From NCBI GenBank assembly GCA_003576845.1, contig QEVJ01000080.1:1-45911 (forward strand): 45,911 bases of DNA, read 5' to 3'. The notes under the pieces were generated by a model. It did no database searches and was not told the origin of the DNA. It saw nothing but the letters and a program-made list of their open reading frames with translations. A program made the translations under genes and the position numbers. Source of the stretch: Planctomycetota bacterium (GTDB lineage: Bacteria > Planctomycetota > Planctomycetia > Pirellulales > PLA5). Of this stretch, positions 8,930 through 18,241 are shown piece by piece (positions within the stretch are counted from its first letter, which is position 1; each line of letters starts with the position of its first letter).

Positions 8930-9307
8930 ATGTCGCGCACGCTATTGGTAACCGACGACGCCCTGATCATCCGCGAAATGATCAAAGACGCTGCCGTCGC
9001 GGCCGGCTGGGAAATCGTCGGCGAAGCGGAAAACGGGCAGCAGGCAATCGAGCGCTACGAGCAGTTCCAGCCCGACGCGGTCACGCTCGACATGGTCATG
9101 CCGGAGTACGACGGCATCCACGCGCTCGCCGGAATTAAGCAACTCGACCCCGACGCACGGGTGTTGGTGATCAGCGCCCTCGACCAGAAACAGACGCTCA
9201 AGGAAGCGTTTCGTCTCGGCGCGGCCGACTTCATCGTCAAGCCGTTCGATCCCAAGAACCTCGTGGCGACGCTGGAAAAGATCGTTCCCGTGCCGGCGTC
9301 TGCATAG
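8930..9307 (+). CDS. cheY: CheY-like single-domain response regulator
   Basis: A second stand-alone receiver of 125 residues: acidic pair D9-D10, phospho-acceptor D54 in VTLDMVMPEYDG, Ser in VISALD and Lys in FIVKPFDP. The start at 8930 has AAGGGA upstream. DMVMP and the IIREMI helix resemble CheY proteins of the Thermotoga/Bacillus type, which fits their company with CheC and CheD. It is the last gene of the che run and converges on the symporter gene with only 13 bases between them. Confidence 0.93.
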   Translation: MSRTLLVTDDALIIREMIKDAAVAAGWEIVGEAENGQQAIERYEQFQPDAVTLDMVMPEYDGIHALAGIKQLDPDARVLVISALDQKQTLKEAFRLGAADFIVKPFDPKNLVATLEKIVPVPASA

Positions 9308-9320
9308 CAATCCGCGCCGC

Positions 9321-10942
9321 TTACGCGAAGTACCAGCAGCACGCCAGCGCCAGCGCGACGAGCACGGCGGCAAGGACCTTGTCGCTTTGCCGGCGGTCGG
9401 CGGCGTCGGCCGGATCGCGGCGATAGCGCGACCAAAGGTATTGTTCGCGCTCAGCGGATCGCTCGGCTGCGTGCGCGAACTGACGAGCGCCAGCACGGCG
9501 TAGCAGATTGCCGTGACGAGCGCCACGCGGTGAAACGATTGGATTTCGCGCCCGAGGAGCCGCGGCCAACCCAGGTCGATCGCCAGCGACATCACCGGCC
9601 CCACCAGGATCGAGGCCACGGCGCCCGTCGCAGTTGCGAAGCGATGGAAAATGCCGCACATGAACGCCACGAGCACGCCGGGGACAAGGTACGACTCGTA
9701 GTCCACCATCTTCAAGAACACGTTGTTCCGCTCGCCGGCGAACGCCAGCGAACCGGCAATCGCGATCGCGACGACGGCGGTCATCGCGAAGCGGCCGACC
9801 CAGATCAGGCGATGTTCCGAGGCGTGCGGATCGACGTACTTGCGATAGATGTCGAACGTGAAGAGGGTGGCGCTCGAGTTCATCATCGAGTCGATGGTCG
9901 ACAGGATCGCCCCGACCAAGCCAGCCATCACAAGGCCGAGCAAGCCGTACCCTGCCGGAATCAACGCCCGCGCAAGTCCGGCAAACGCCGCGTCGCTCTC
10001 GTTCGGGTCGAGATCGAGAATGAACGCCGCCGCCATTCCGGGCACGATGCACAGAAAGGGAATGAGCAGCTTGAAGTAGCCGGCCGTGATGATGCCGACG
10101 CGGGCGTCCCAGCCGCTCTTCGCGCCGAGGGCCCGCTGCACCATGTATTGATTCGTCGCCCAATAGTTGAAATGCAGCACCATCAGGCCCGTGAGCACTC
10201 CGGTCCAGGGCAGCTTCGGATGGGCGGCGGGAAAGAAGACGTGAAAGCGATCGGCGTCTTTTTCCATAAGGCCCGCGATGCCGCCGACATTCTCGTGCCA
10301 GATGGCCCTCACGGCGATGATGCCGACGCCAACGAGCAGGAGAATGCTCTGCACGACGTCGGTGTAGATGACCGCCTTGAGCCCGCCGAACACGGTATAC
10401 GCGGCGGCCACGAGCGCGAGGCCCCAGATGGCAGCTTCGACGCTGGTCTCGAACGACGTGTCGCGCGTCAGGGCGTTGATCGTGATCGCGCCGAGCAGCA
10501 GCGCCCCGCACATCTGAATCGTGACGAACGCCATGTTGCTCAGCGAGTAGAGCAACCGGCTGCGGTCGTCGTAGCGGCGGCCGAGGTATTCCGACAGCGT
10601 ATACAAGCCCATTCGCCGATAGAGCGGCAGAAAGAAGAAACAGAGCATCATCAGGCCGAAGATTGCGCCGTACTCGAAATTCGCCTGGGCGAAGCCTTGC
10701 GACAGGCCGATGCCCATCATGCCGACCAGATGGTGCGAGCTAATGTTGCTACCGAGAATCGACCCGGCGACGGCCCACCAGGCGACGCTGCGCCCGGCCA
10801 GAAAATAGTCGGTCGCGCCTTCCTCGCGGCGCCCCATGTACATGCCGAACGCGGCGACGGAAAGCGTCGCCACGACCAGCACCACAACGTCCAAGCGATC
10901 GAGCGTCAACGTCCCGTCCGCCAACAACGGGCAAAACAGCAT
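9321..10942 (-). CDS. Sodium:solute symporter (SSF), frameshifted near the 3' end
   Basis: A multi-pass inner-membrane transporter of the SSF family with about 13 hydrophobic segments. Family traits include RSVAWWAVAGSILGSNISS and GAILSTIDSMMNSSATLFTFD. The ATG at 10942 is preceded by AAAGGA at 8 bases. The frame that encodes nearly all of it runs past LVSSRTQPSDPLSAN and then becomes nonsense, ending only at 8942 opposite the cheY gene. The -1 frame from about 9446 instead gives QYLWSRYRR, a charged linker, and a last membrane segment VLAAVLVALALACCWYFA with a stop at 9321, which is what this family normally has. So there is one indel at roughly 9436-9480, either real or a sequencing error. 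The substrate cannot be read from sequence. Confidence 0.85.
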
Positions 10943-10974
10943 TTGCGGATTCCTTTGGGCCGAAGAAATAAGAA

Positions 10975-10993
10975 CTCTCGCCGGGTGCGAGAG
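10975..10993. other. Small hairpin upstream of the symporter gene
   Basis: A 7-base-pair stem (CTCTCGC / GCGAGAG) with a five-base loop lies 33 bases before the symporter start. It could be a leader structure or an end-of-transcript hairpin for the gene upstream. No T run follows it on either strand. Confidence 0.35.
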
Positions 10994-11045
10994 AGCGTTC
11001 GCGCCCCGGGATGATAGCGGCGCAGCCGCGGCGCGACAATTACGC

Positions 11046-11064
11046 GTGCCACGCCAGTGGGCAC
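11046..11064. repeat. Imperfect palindrome after the ADP-ribosylglycohydrolase stop
   Basis: GTGCCAC and GTGGGCAC pair with one bulged base around GCCA, two bases beyond the TAA of the minus-strand gene. The sequence is close to the CACTGGC/GCCAGTG palindrome family found in the MG2 gene and may be a worn copy acting as a terminator hairpin. Confidence 0.35.
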
Positions 11065-11066
11065 GA

Positions 11067-11990
11067 TTACGACTCGGCAATGCCAACGATTTGCAGCCGC
11101 TCGCGCGAGTCGATCCACTCTACGGGAACGCCGTCGGTTCCGTTCGCGGCCGCGACGATTCCGCCAACGATTGCACAGTTCGTGTCGACATCGCCCTCGA
11201 CGCGCATCGTCGCCCACATCGCGTCGGTGAACGAATCGAGATGCGCCGCGGCTGACCACAGGCAAAACGGCACCGTGTCGCGGGCCGTGATTCGCGAACC
11301 GTTGCCCAAGAGGCTAGCAGCCGTAAACTCCCATGCGTCAAGCTCGATTCCCAGCGCCTCCTCGATGCCCAGCCGAATCGGACCTCGCGGGGTATGGTCG
11401 CGTACAACGTCGAGCATCTCCTTGCCCGAGAGTTCTTTGCCGCACGGTTGACGGCAACACCACGCCGTGGCGACGGCAATCGCGATTGCGCCGGCGATTC
11501 CTTCTTCGTGTGCGTGCGTGATTTCCGCGGACGCCGCCGCCTGCGCGACAACCTCATTCAGATCGCTGCAAAAGTACGCTCCGATCGGCGCAACCCGCAT
11601 CGCGCTGCCGTTGCCAAAAGAGCCGGTTCCCCCGAAAGCGGATCGGCCCACGGTACGCCACGACTCGCCTTGGGAAATCGCGTGCAGAATGCGAATTGCC
11701 GCCGGGCCGTAGCCGCGCGCGGGTTCGGCAGCAAATCGCTCGCCAAAGCGAATCGCGAGCGCATCCTGGTCGATTCGCCCGTGCGCCGAGAGTATCTCGA
11801 CGATTCCAATCGCCATCTCGGAATCGTCGGTGTAGCGCCACACGGGCGGCGGTGGCCGTCGTTGGTTGATGCACCACACGGGAATGCCAGGCGTGAAAAA
11901 CTGCTGGCCAAAGGCGTCGCCCACCGACAAGCCGTGAAGCACGGAAAGAGCGCGACGGAGTCGGTCGTTGTGGTCATCTGGCATCGACAT
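11067..11990 (-). CDS. ADP-ribosylglycohydrolase family protein
   Basis: A 307-residue member of the ADP-ribosylglycohydrolase (DraG/ARH) fold, which removes ADP-ribose from proteins or related adducts using two divalent metal ions. The metal ligands are visible: YTDDSEMA near residue 53 and GDVDTNCAIVGG near 265. GDAFG near the start and GSFGNGSAMRVAPIG in the middle are the other family signatures. GGAG lies 7 bases before the ATG at 11990. It sits 73 bases downstream of copA and 124 upstream of the symporter on the same strand. The cellular substrate is unknown. Confidence 0.9.
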   Translation of the reverse strand: MSMPDDHNDRLRRALSVLHGLSVGDAFGQQFFTPGIPVWCINQRRPPPPVWRYTDDSEMAIGIVEILSAHGRIDQDALAIRFGERFAAEPARGYGPAAIRILHAISQGESWRTVGRSAFGGTGSFGNGSAMRVAPIGAYFCSDLNEVVAQAAASAEITHAHEEGIAGAIAIAVATAWCCRQPCGKELSGKEMLDVVRDHTPRGPIRLGIEEALGIELDAWEFTAASLLGNGSRITARDTVPFCLWSAAAHLDSFTDAMWATMRVEGDVDTNCAIVGGIVAAANGTDGVPVEWIDSRERLQIVGIAES

Positions 11991-12063
11991 GGATCGGCTC
12001 CAGCGCCCGTAGAGATTCGGATTCCAGTTGGACGCGACGCAACGTCGTCGGGTTCACGCGGCG

Positions 12064-14550
12064 TCAGTTTTGGCGGCCAAAACCGCGCAGCCGCAGACTA
12101 TTCGTCACCACGCACACGCTCGAAAGCGACATGGCCGCGCTGGCGAGAATTGGCGAGAGGAGCCAACCCGTGAACGGAAACAACACGCCGGCGGCAATCG
12201 GGACACTAGCGACGTTGTAGACGAACGACAGAAACAGATTCTGCTTGATCGTGCGCAGCGTCGCTCGGGCGAGCGCGATCGACTCGACGGCCAGACGAAT
12301 ATCGTCGCCGACGAGCGTTACGTCCGCCGCGGCGACCGCGACATCCGCGCCGCGACCGATGGCGATCCCCACGTCGGCTTGAGCCAAAGCAGGGGCGTCG
12401 TTCACGCCGTCGCCGACCATCGCCACGCGCTTGCCGGATTGTTGAAGCCGCGCAACTTCCGCCGCCTTGTCGCCGGGAAGCACTTCCGCGAGCACGCGAT
12501 CGACGCCGACCTCGCGGGCAATGGCCTCTGCCACATGTCGGTTGTCGCCGGTAAGCATCGCCGTCTCGAGGCCGATCGCATGAGCCAAGGCGATGGCCTG
12601 GCGAGCTTGCGGCTTCACCTCGTCGGCCACGCCGAGAACGCCTTGCGGCGCGCCGTCAACGAGCACGAAGATCGGCGTGTGTCCCGCGGCGGCGATTCGG
12701 TCGGCGGCAGCGATCGCGGCGGAATGGTTCGGAGCGGCTTGTTCGAGCAAACGCCGATTGCCGACGACGACCGAATGGCCATCGACTTGAGCGCGAACGC
12801 CGAAACCGGCTTCCGCGGCGAACGCCGTTGCTTCTCCAACGGTTACGCCGCGGTTCTGAGCTCCCGCGACGATTGCCGCGGCGAGCGGATGCTCGCTGCC
12901 GCGCTCGGCCGTCGCCGCAAACCGCAAGACGTCGCTCTCGGGCATCTCGCCGACCGTCGCCACATCGAACAGCGCGGGTTGGCCCTTGGTCAGTGTGCCC
13001 GTCTTGTCGAACACGATCGCGTCGATTCGGGCCGCCTGTTCGAGACTTGCGCCGCCTTTGATCAAAATGCCCAACTCCGCGCCACGGCCCGTGCCGACCA
13101 TGATCGCCGTCGGCGTCGCGAGGCCCAGCGCGCAAGGGCAGGCGACGATCAGCACCGACACAAACGTCAGCACGGCCAGGTTGAGCCGCGTCGCTTCCGG
13201 TCCCCAGACGTACCATGCAGCAAACGTCGCGATGGCCACGATAATCACCACCGGCACAAAGATACCGCTCACCACGTCGGCCAGCCGCGCGATCGGCGCT
13301 TTCGACGATTGGGCTTGCCGCACCATCTCGACGATCCGGGCAATCGCCGTCTCTCGGCCGACGCGCGACGCCCGATACCGAAGCGCGCCGGTCGCGTTCA
13401 TCGCCCCGCCGAAGACGTTCGCACCCGGCTGCTTCTCGACGGGCAGGCTTTCGCCGGTGAGCAGCGACTCGTCGACGGCCGACGAGCCGCTTTCGACGAC
13501 ACCATCGACGGCGATCCGCTCGCCGGGCCGGGCCACGACGACATCGCCGACCACAACGTCGCCGATCGGAACGTCGACTTCGAGGCCGTCGCGGATCACG
13601 CGGGCCGACTTCGCTTGAAGCCGGGCGAGTTCGCGGAGCGCGTTCCCGGCGGCCCGAGTCGCGCGGCCTTCGAGCCATCGTCCCAACAGCACGAGCACGA
13701 TGATGACCGCCGCCGCTTCGAAGTAGACCGGGGCGACGGCGTGCGCGCCGTGTTCGCCCACCGCGGCGACCGTGAAAAACCGCGGAGCGAGCGTCGCCGC
13801 GACGGAATAGACGTATGCCGCGCCGGTGCCGACGGCAACGAGCGTGTTCATGTCGGCCGAGCCGCGTTTAAGTGCGGCCCATGCGTCGCGGAAGAACTGT
13901 CCGCCGCCGTAGACCATGATCGCGGTGGTCAGCAGCAGTTGGATCCAATGGCCGAGCAATCCCGCGAGCGGCGTGAATGCGCCGTGCGCCATCGCGATGA
14001 ACACGACGGGAAACGAAAGGGCGGCACTCACCAGAAACCGCGTCTTGAGCGCGGCGAGGTTCATCTCGCGGTGGTGCGCTTCGAGCTCGAGTGGGTCGGC
14101 GGCGTCGGTCGTAGCTCGCCCGCCGGCAAGAACACCCGATGCCGAAAGGACGCGCTTCAGGTCGGCAAGCGACGCCGCTTCGCCAAGATAGGCGACGTCG
14201 GCGGCGCGATTCGACGCATCGGGTTCGACCGCGACGACTCCCGGCGACTTTGCGAGCCGATCCCACGCTTCAAGCGAAGGCTTATCGAGCGTGAGCCGGG
14301 CGTGGGCCGGTTCGACGGGCTTGTAGCCGAGTTCGACGATGGCTTCGAGCACATTCGCAAGCGGGCGGTCGTGCGGATGATAGGTTACGACCGCCCGCGA
14401 CGTCGGAAAGCTGACGTTGGCGCGTTCGACGCCGGCGACGGAAGAAAGGCGGCGCTCGATTTTCTGCGCACAACCGGCGCAGTGCATGCCCGAGAGAAAG
14501 ATCTCGGCTTGGGCGTTCTCTGCCGATGGGGTTTGCGTTGCCGTGGCCAT
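12064..14550 (-). CDS. copA: Copper-exporting P1B-type ATPase
   Basis: An 828-residue heavy-metal ATPase that pumps Cu(I) out of the cytoplasm. It has an N-terminal metal-binding domain with C24 and C27 (GMHCAGC), the membrane CPC motif (471-473) in [10 protein letters not shown], phosphorylated D515 in [15 protein letters not shown] (552-557) and GDGVNDAP (713-720). The C-terminal membrane helices carry YNVASVP and the MSLSS pattern of Cu(I) pumps. Residues about 84-140 look like a second metal-binding domain that has lost its CxxC pair. GAGGAG lies 7 bases before the ATG. No CopZ or MerR-type regulator gene is adjacent. Confidence 0.95.
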   Translation of the reverse strand: MATATQTPSAENAQAEIFLSGMHCAGCAQKIERRLSSVAGVERANVSFPTSRAVVTYHPHDRPLANVLEAIVELGYKPVEPAHARLTLDKPSLEAWDRLAKSPGVVAVEPDASNRAADVAYLGEAASLADLKRVLSASGVLAGGRATTDAADPLELEAHHREMNLAALKTRFLVSAALSFPVVFIAMAHGAFTPLAGLLGHWIQLLLTTAIMVYGGGQFFRDAWAALKRGSADMNTLVAVGTGAAYVYSVAATLAPRFFTVAAVGEHGAHAVAPVYFEAAAVIIVLVLLGRWLEGRATRAAGNALRELARLQAKSARVIRDGLEVDVPIGDVVVGDVVVARPGERIAVDGVVESGSSAVDESLLTGESLPVEKQPGANVFGGAMNATGALRYRASRVGRETAIARIVEMVRQAQSSKAPIARLADVVSGIFVPVVIIVAIATFAAWYVWGPEATRLNLAVLTFVSVLIVACPCALGLATPTAIMVGTGRGAELGILIKGGASLEQAARIDAIVFDKTGTLTKGQPALFDVATVGEMPESDVLRFAATAERGSEHPLAAAIVAGAQNRGVTVGEATAFAAEAGFGVRAQVDGHSVVVGNRRLLEQAAPNHSAAIAAADRIAAAGHTPIFVLVDGAPQGVLGVADEVKPQARQAIALAHAIGLETAMLTGDNRHVAEAIAREVGVDRVLAEVLPGDKAAEVARLQQSGKRVAMVGDGVNDAPALAQADVGIAIGRGADVAVAAADVTLVGDDIRLAVESIALARATLRTIKQNLFLSFVYNVASVPIAAGVLFPFTGWLLSPILASAAMSLSSVCVVTNSLRLRGFGRQN

Positions 14551-14705
14551 GTCGAGGCTCCTCGTGCGAGGATCGACTGCGAACGAATCGGCGTCGCGCG
14601 ACGCTCGCCGATTCGCGCGCTACATGCAAAGCGTAGGCATCTGTCGGGCAGAGGGCAACCGGGCCGCGTGCGGTGCTCGGATGGCGTCGATGCCTTCCCC
14701 CGCGA

Positions 14706-14734
14706 TTGGAAGCGGAGGTCATCGCGTGTATACT
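14706..14734 (+). promoter_or_regulatory. Candidate housekeeping-type promoter upstream of the Uma2 gene
   Basis: TTGGAA (14706-14711) and TATACT (14729-14734) are separated by 17 bases, a good match to the sigma-70 type consensus. It lies 64 bases upstream of the Uma2 start in the 247-base gap between it and the divergent copA. Assigned by eye only. Confidence 0.45.
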
Positions 14735-14797
14735 AGGCGCAGCGGTGATCACGCTGCATTGGCGGTAATCGCGAGATTGCATTTCAGGAGCCGGATC

Positions 14798-15496
14798 ATG
14801 GCTGCTGGTTTTTCTGAATTCGATGCCTGGACTCCGGCTGCGTATGTCCCGCGCCTGCTGACCGTCGTGGATTTCGCGATCTTGCCCGACGAGTTGCCTT
14901 CGGGACCGGTGCGCTACGAACTCGATAACGGGCGGCTCGTGACGGATCGCTTGTTGACCATCGAGGATTTGGAGGGGCTGCCCGACGACTTGCCCACGGG
15001 ACCGGTAAAGTTCGAACTCGACAACGGAAGGTTGGTGCCGATGTCTCCGCCGGTTGACGAACATGGAGCGGTACAGTCGAACATCGCTGCGGAGTTAAAG
15101 TTCAACGCCGAACGATCCGGGATGGGACGCGCTCGCACCGAGACGAGCGTGGTCTTGTGGCGCGACCCGGACCGGATGATCATTCCGGATGTGCTCTTCG
15201 TTGCAAACCGTTCGCTGCCAATTCGATGCACTCGCGAAGGTTACCTGGCGACCATCCCCGAGCTTGTCGTCGAAGTGCGCAGCAGGAACGACAGCGCGTC
15301 GATGATCTCGGCGAAGGTCGCCGACTATCTCAAAGCGGGCGTGCAAGTCGTCTGGGTTGCAGACCCGGCGACGAAGACTGTGACTGTCCATCGCCCCGGC
15401 CGCGATGCGGAAGTCTTTCACGACAACGACGTGCTTGTATGCGAGGATGTGTTACCCGGATTTCGCATGACGCTGGCGTCGGCTTTCGCATCGTAG
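14798..15496 (+). CDS. Uma2/DUF820-family protein with internal N-terminal duplication
   Basis: A 232-residue protein of the Uma2 (DUF820) family, which has a PD-(D/E)XK nuclease-like fold; members are numerous in planctomycetes and cyanobacteria and their role is unknown. The core motifs are MIIPDVLFV, PELVVEVRSRND and a Lys-containing helix SAKVADYLKAG. The N-terminus repeats a 32-residue unit: residues 19-50 and 51-82 both read RLLT..D...LPD.LP.GPV..ELDNGRLV. In single-copy members that segment occurs once. AGGAG at 14786-14790 supports the ATG at 14798 rather than the longer open frame from 14417, which lies opposite copA. Confidence 0.85.
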   Translation: MAAGFSEFDAWTPAAYVPRLLTVVDFAILPDELPSGPVRYELDNGRLVTDRLLTIEDLEGLPDDLPTGPVKFELDNGRLVPMSPPVDEHGAVQSNIAAELKFNAERSGMGRARTETSVVLWRDPDRMIIPDVLFVANRSLPIRCTREGYLATIPELVVEVRSRNDSASMISAKVADYLKAGVQVVWVADPATKTVTVHRPGRDAEVFHDNDVLVCEDVLPGFRMTLASAFAS

Positions 15497-15545
15497 CCCG
15501 GTGAGCGATCGAGTTCGCTACTCCAGATAGATCGACAACTGGATA

Positions 15546-15737
15546 ATGAACGAACCGCCTTTCCGTCGACCTCCTCTTGGTTTCTGGGAGCTTTCGTGGC
15601 TGGTCGTTTCCCGCATCGGGGCTGTGGTGCTGTTCGTCGCTGCGCTGGACGATCCGCGCGTCGGCTTCGCATTTGTTGGGTTGTCCATTCTGATAGCGGC
15701 GCACGCGATTTCCAGAGCAATCCGCGAATCGCATTGA
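15546..15737 (+). CDS. Small membrane protein
   Basis: A 63-residue hypothetical protein with a proline-rich, basic N-terminus (NEPPFRRPPLG) and two hydrophobic stretches (about 20-34 and 42-55), likely a small integral membrane protein. Its TGA stop is directly followed by the ATG of the next gene, which has no ribosome-binding site of its own, so the two may be translationally coupled. No family was recognised; the ribosome-binding site is weak. Confidence 0.5.
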   Translation: MNEPPFRRPPLGFWELSWLVVSRIGAVVLFVAALDDPRVGFAFVGLSILIAAHAISRAIRESH

Positions 15738-16853
15738 ATGTACGTGAATATCCCTCGGGAATTGCCGAAGTACGATCCCGGTCAGTCGTATGACTGGAAC
15801 TACGACCATGCGCCAAAGGCAACGCCGACCGAGATTGTGCCGCCGATGCCCGGCGCTCTCGCCGGCGGATGGCGCTTCTGCGGCCTCAGCGTCGCTTCGC
15901 CGCTGGGTATTGCCGCCGGACCGTTGCTCAATGGGCGGTGGCTGTTGTATTACGCGGGCCTCGGCTTCGACGTGCTGACGTATAAGACCGTGCGGAGCGT
16001 GGCGCGGCCGTGTTATCCGCTGCCGAACTTGCAGCCCGTCGATTGCTCCGCGGTCAACGGTGCCGGCGTCGCAGGACAAGTCGACGAGCACGTCGACTCG
16101 CTGCCGGCCGCAGACGAAATGCGCGGGACGTGGGCCGTGTCGTTCGGTATGCCGTCGAAATCGCCGGAAGTCTGGCGGGCGGACGTGGCCGAGACGCGGC
16201 GGCGCTTACCGCGCGACAAGGTGCTCTCGGTGTCGGTCGTCGGCACCATTCAAGACGGCTGGTCGCTCGACGAGCTTGCCGACGACTACGCCCAATGCAC
16301 CCGGTGGGCGGTCGAAGCCGGCGCCGATGCGGTCGAGACGAATTTTTCGTGCCCGAACGTCAACACGTGCGACGGGCAGCTTTATCAGCAGCCCTCCGAC
16401 GCGGCGGTCGTGGCCGAGCGCGTGCGGCACGCGATCGACGACGTGCCGCTCGTCGTGAAAATCGGGTGCGTCGCCGACGACGAAGAGGCGGCCCGGCTTG
16501 TCGCGGCGCTCGGGCCTTGGGTCAGCGGCCTGGCGATGACCAACAGCGTGTCGACGACGGTTCGCGGCGGCGACGGCTTGCCCCTGTTTGGCGGGGCGAA
16601 GCGGGGAATCTGCGGCCAGGCGATTCGCGAGGCGTCCTTGCGGCAGGTCGAGTGCTTTGCTCGCTTGCGCAACCGGCAAGGTCTCGCGTTTTCGATCGTC
16701 GGTTGCGGCGGCGCAGCGACCGCGGAGGACGTGCGCCGCTATCTCGACGCGGGGGCCGACGCGGTTCACATGGCGACCGCTGCGATGGTCGATCCGACGG
16801 TCGCGGTGCGGATACGCGCCGCCCCCCAGCCGGCCTCCGTCGCCGAGACGTAA
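15738..16853 (+). CDS. Dihydroorotate dehydrogenase-like flavoprotein
   Basis: A 371-residue TIM-barrel flavoprotein related to class 1 dihydroorotate dehydrogenase and the dihydropyrimidine dehydrogenase PreA subunit. Visible landmarks are SPLGIAAGPLLNG, the Lys in VLTYKT, the catalytic-loop motif ETNFSCPNVNT (Cys as in class 1), VVKIG, and the phosphate-binding end GCGGAATAEDV with the GADAVHMATAAM helix. The N-terminal 35 residues are an unusual lead. It could act on dihydroorotate or on another pyrimidine or quinone substrate; no pyrimidine-pathway gene is adjacent. It starts immediately after the stop of the small membrane protein. Confidence 0.8.
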   Translation: MYVNIPRELPKYDPGQSYDWNYDHAPKATPTEIVPPMPGALAGGWRFCGLSVASPLGIAAGPLLNGRWLLYYAGLGFDVLTYKTVRSVARPCYPLPNLQPVDCSAVNGAGVAGQVDEHVDSLPAADEMRGTWAVSFGMPSKSPEVWRADVAETRRRLPRDKVLSVSVVGTIQDGWSLDELADDYAQCTRWAVEAGADAVETNFSCPNVNTCDGQLYQQPSDAAVVAERVRHAIDDVPLVVKIGCVADDEEAARLVAALGPWVSGLAMTNSVSTTVRGGDGLPLFGGAKRGICGQAIREASLRQVECFARLRNRQGLAFSIVGCGGAATAEDVRRYLDAGADAVHMATAAMVDPTVAVRIRAAPQPASVAET

Positions 16854-16993
16854 GCTCCTTTGCCTACTTGATTTCCTTCGACGGCGCGGACAAAATGCAC
16901 GAGTCGGCGGAACGGCGGCCAAGCGGCGCTGCAAAAGCCCCGTTCCGGGTAATAAAACATGGCGAAATCCGTAAGAAAACCGTGAGGCACGAC

Positions 16994-17116
16994 ATGGCGA
17001 TCTTGGCCGCTTTCATTGGTTCGATTTGGTGGTATCTGATGTGCGGGGCGATTCTTGCGGTTGCCATCGCGGCGTTCGTTATAATGAAAAAGAAGCAGAA
17101 GGAAGAGGAAGACTAG
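16994..17116 (+). CDS. Tiny single-pass membrane protein
   Basis: A 40-residue open frame: a hydrophobic segment (FIGSIWWYLMCGAILAVAI and on) ends in a strongly charged tail, KKKQKEEED. GAGG at 16984-16987 sits about 6 bases before the ATG. The composition (one helix plus a charged cytoplasmic tail) is that of real small membrane proteins rather than of GC-driven chance frames. Function unknown. Confidence 0.5.
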   Translation: MAILAAFIGSIWWYLMCGAILAVAIAAFVIMKKKQKEEED

Positions 17117-17161
17117 TCGCCTCGGAATGAGCGGCCAGCCACGAGTAGAAAGGCCGGACCC

Positions 17162-18241
17162 ATGCCTCGCGGACTCCGTTTTTTGGCGTCGCGAGCGAGG
17201 GCCCGGCCTTTTCGTTGGGCGACGGCTCTGTGCAGCGTGCTCGTTGTCTGGGGCGCGGCTGCTGCATCCGCAAGCGGCCAGGCCAGTACGTGGACGCTCA
17301 AGCCCGGCCCGACGTACCACGGCATGTGCGACGCATCGGCGGCCGTGGCGATCGACTCCGAGCGGTTCGCGGTCGCCAACGACGAAGACAATGTCCTGCG
17401 AATCTACCACCGCGACCGGCCGACCGAGCCGCTGATGACCGTCGACGTGTCGACGCACTTGGAGGTCGACCCGGCCGAACCGGAGAGCGACATCGAAGGG
17501 GCGTGCCTGCTCGACGGTCGCATCTACTGGATCACCTCGCACGGCCGCAATAAGAAAGACAAGCTCCGCGAAAGCCGCCATCGGCTCTTCTGCACGGAGG
17601 TCCGCGGCAAGGGCGATTCGGCGACGCTCGTCGGCGTGGGCAAGGTGTATCAGGGATTGCTTGAGGCGCTCGTGGCCGATGCCCGGTACGCGAAATACGG
17701 CCTCGCCGGTGCGGCCGAACTCGCGCCGAAAAAGGAAGGCGGATTCAATATCGAGGGCCTCGCCGCGACGCCCGGCGGGCAGTTGCTCGTCGCGTTTCGC
17801 AATCCACAACCCCGCGGCAAGGCGCTCATCGCCCGGATTGACAACCCGAAGGAAATCATCGACGACGGGGCGGACGCCAAGCTCGGCGACCCGTTCGAAT
17901 TGGACCTCTCCGACGGCGGGCGGCCGCTGGGGATCCGCAGCATCGAATGGGATACCGTCGGCAACCGGTATTGGATCGTCGGCGGCGAATACGACGGGGG
18001 CAACCGCTTCAAGCTCTTCGAGTGGTCGAGCCGCACGGGCAAGCAAGCCGTGGCCGTGAAAACCGTCGATTTCGGCCTGCTCGACTTCAATCCCGAGGCG
18101 ATCTTCCTCTATCCGGGCGAAAAAGGACGAATCCAAATCCTCAGCGACGATGGCACGCGCAAGGTCGACGGCAAGGAATGCAAAAAGCTCCAGGATTCGA
18201 GCGCGCAGAGCTTTCGGTCGGCGTATTTGGAATCGCCCTAA
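17162..18241 (+). CDS. DUF3616 domain protein, secreted
   Basis: A 359-residue protein with an N-terminal signal peptide (basic start, hydrophobic core ATALCSVLVVWGAAAASASG, cleavage likely after residue 39-40). The body matches the DUF3616 family, probably a beta-propeller: it contains HGMCDASAAVAI, SDIEGACLLDGRIYWITSHG, GGFNIEGLAATPGGQLLVAF and RSIEWDTVGNRYWIVGG, alternating beta-strand blades. It likely acts in the periplasm. Its biochemical role is unknown. AAAGG lies upstream of the ATG. Confidence 0.85.
   Translation: MPRGLRFLASRARARPFRWATALCSVLVVWGAAAASASGQASTWTLKPGPTYHGMCDASAAVAIDSERFAVANDEDNVLRIYHRDRPTEPLMTVDVSTHLEVDPAEPESDIEGACLLDGRIYWITSHGRNKKDKLRESRHRLFCTEVRGKGDSATLVGVGKVYQGLLEALVADARYAKYGLAGAAELAPKKEGGFNIEGLAATPGGQLLVAFRNPQPRGKALIARIDNPKEIIDDGADAKLGDPFELDLSDGGRPLGIRSIEWDTVGNRYWIVGGEYDGGNRFKLFEWSSRTGKQAVAVKTVDFGLLDFNPEAIFLYPGEKGRIQILSDDGTRKVDGKECKKLQDSSAQSFRSAYLESP

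Noticed and set aside
8942-9435. Extension of the symporter frame to 8942
   Set aside because: The extra 160 codons lie opposite cheY and encode no membrane segment. The alternative frame with a final helix and a stop at 9321 fits the family.
12028-14736. A 902-residue plus-strand open frame over the whole copA gene
   Set aside because: It lies opposite copA, is Arg/His/Asp-rich and has no recognisable motif. Long antisense frames are expected in GC-rich coding DNA.
16960-16986. An eight-codon frame (MAKSVRKP) before the tiny membrane protein
   Set aside because: It is too short to support as a gene, though its stop overlaps the GAGG of the next start.
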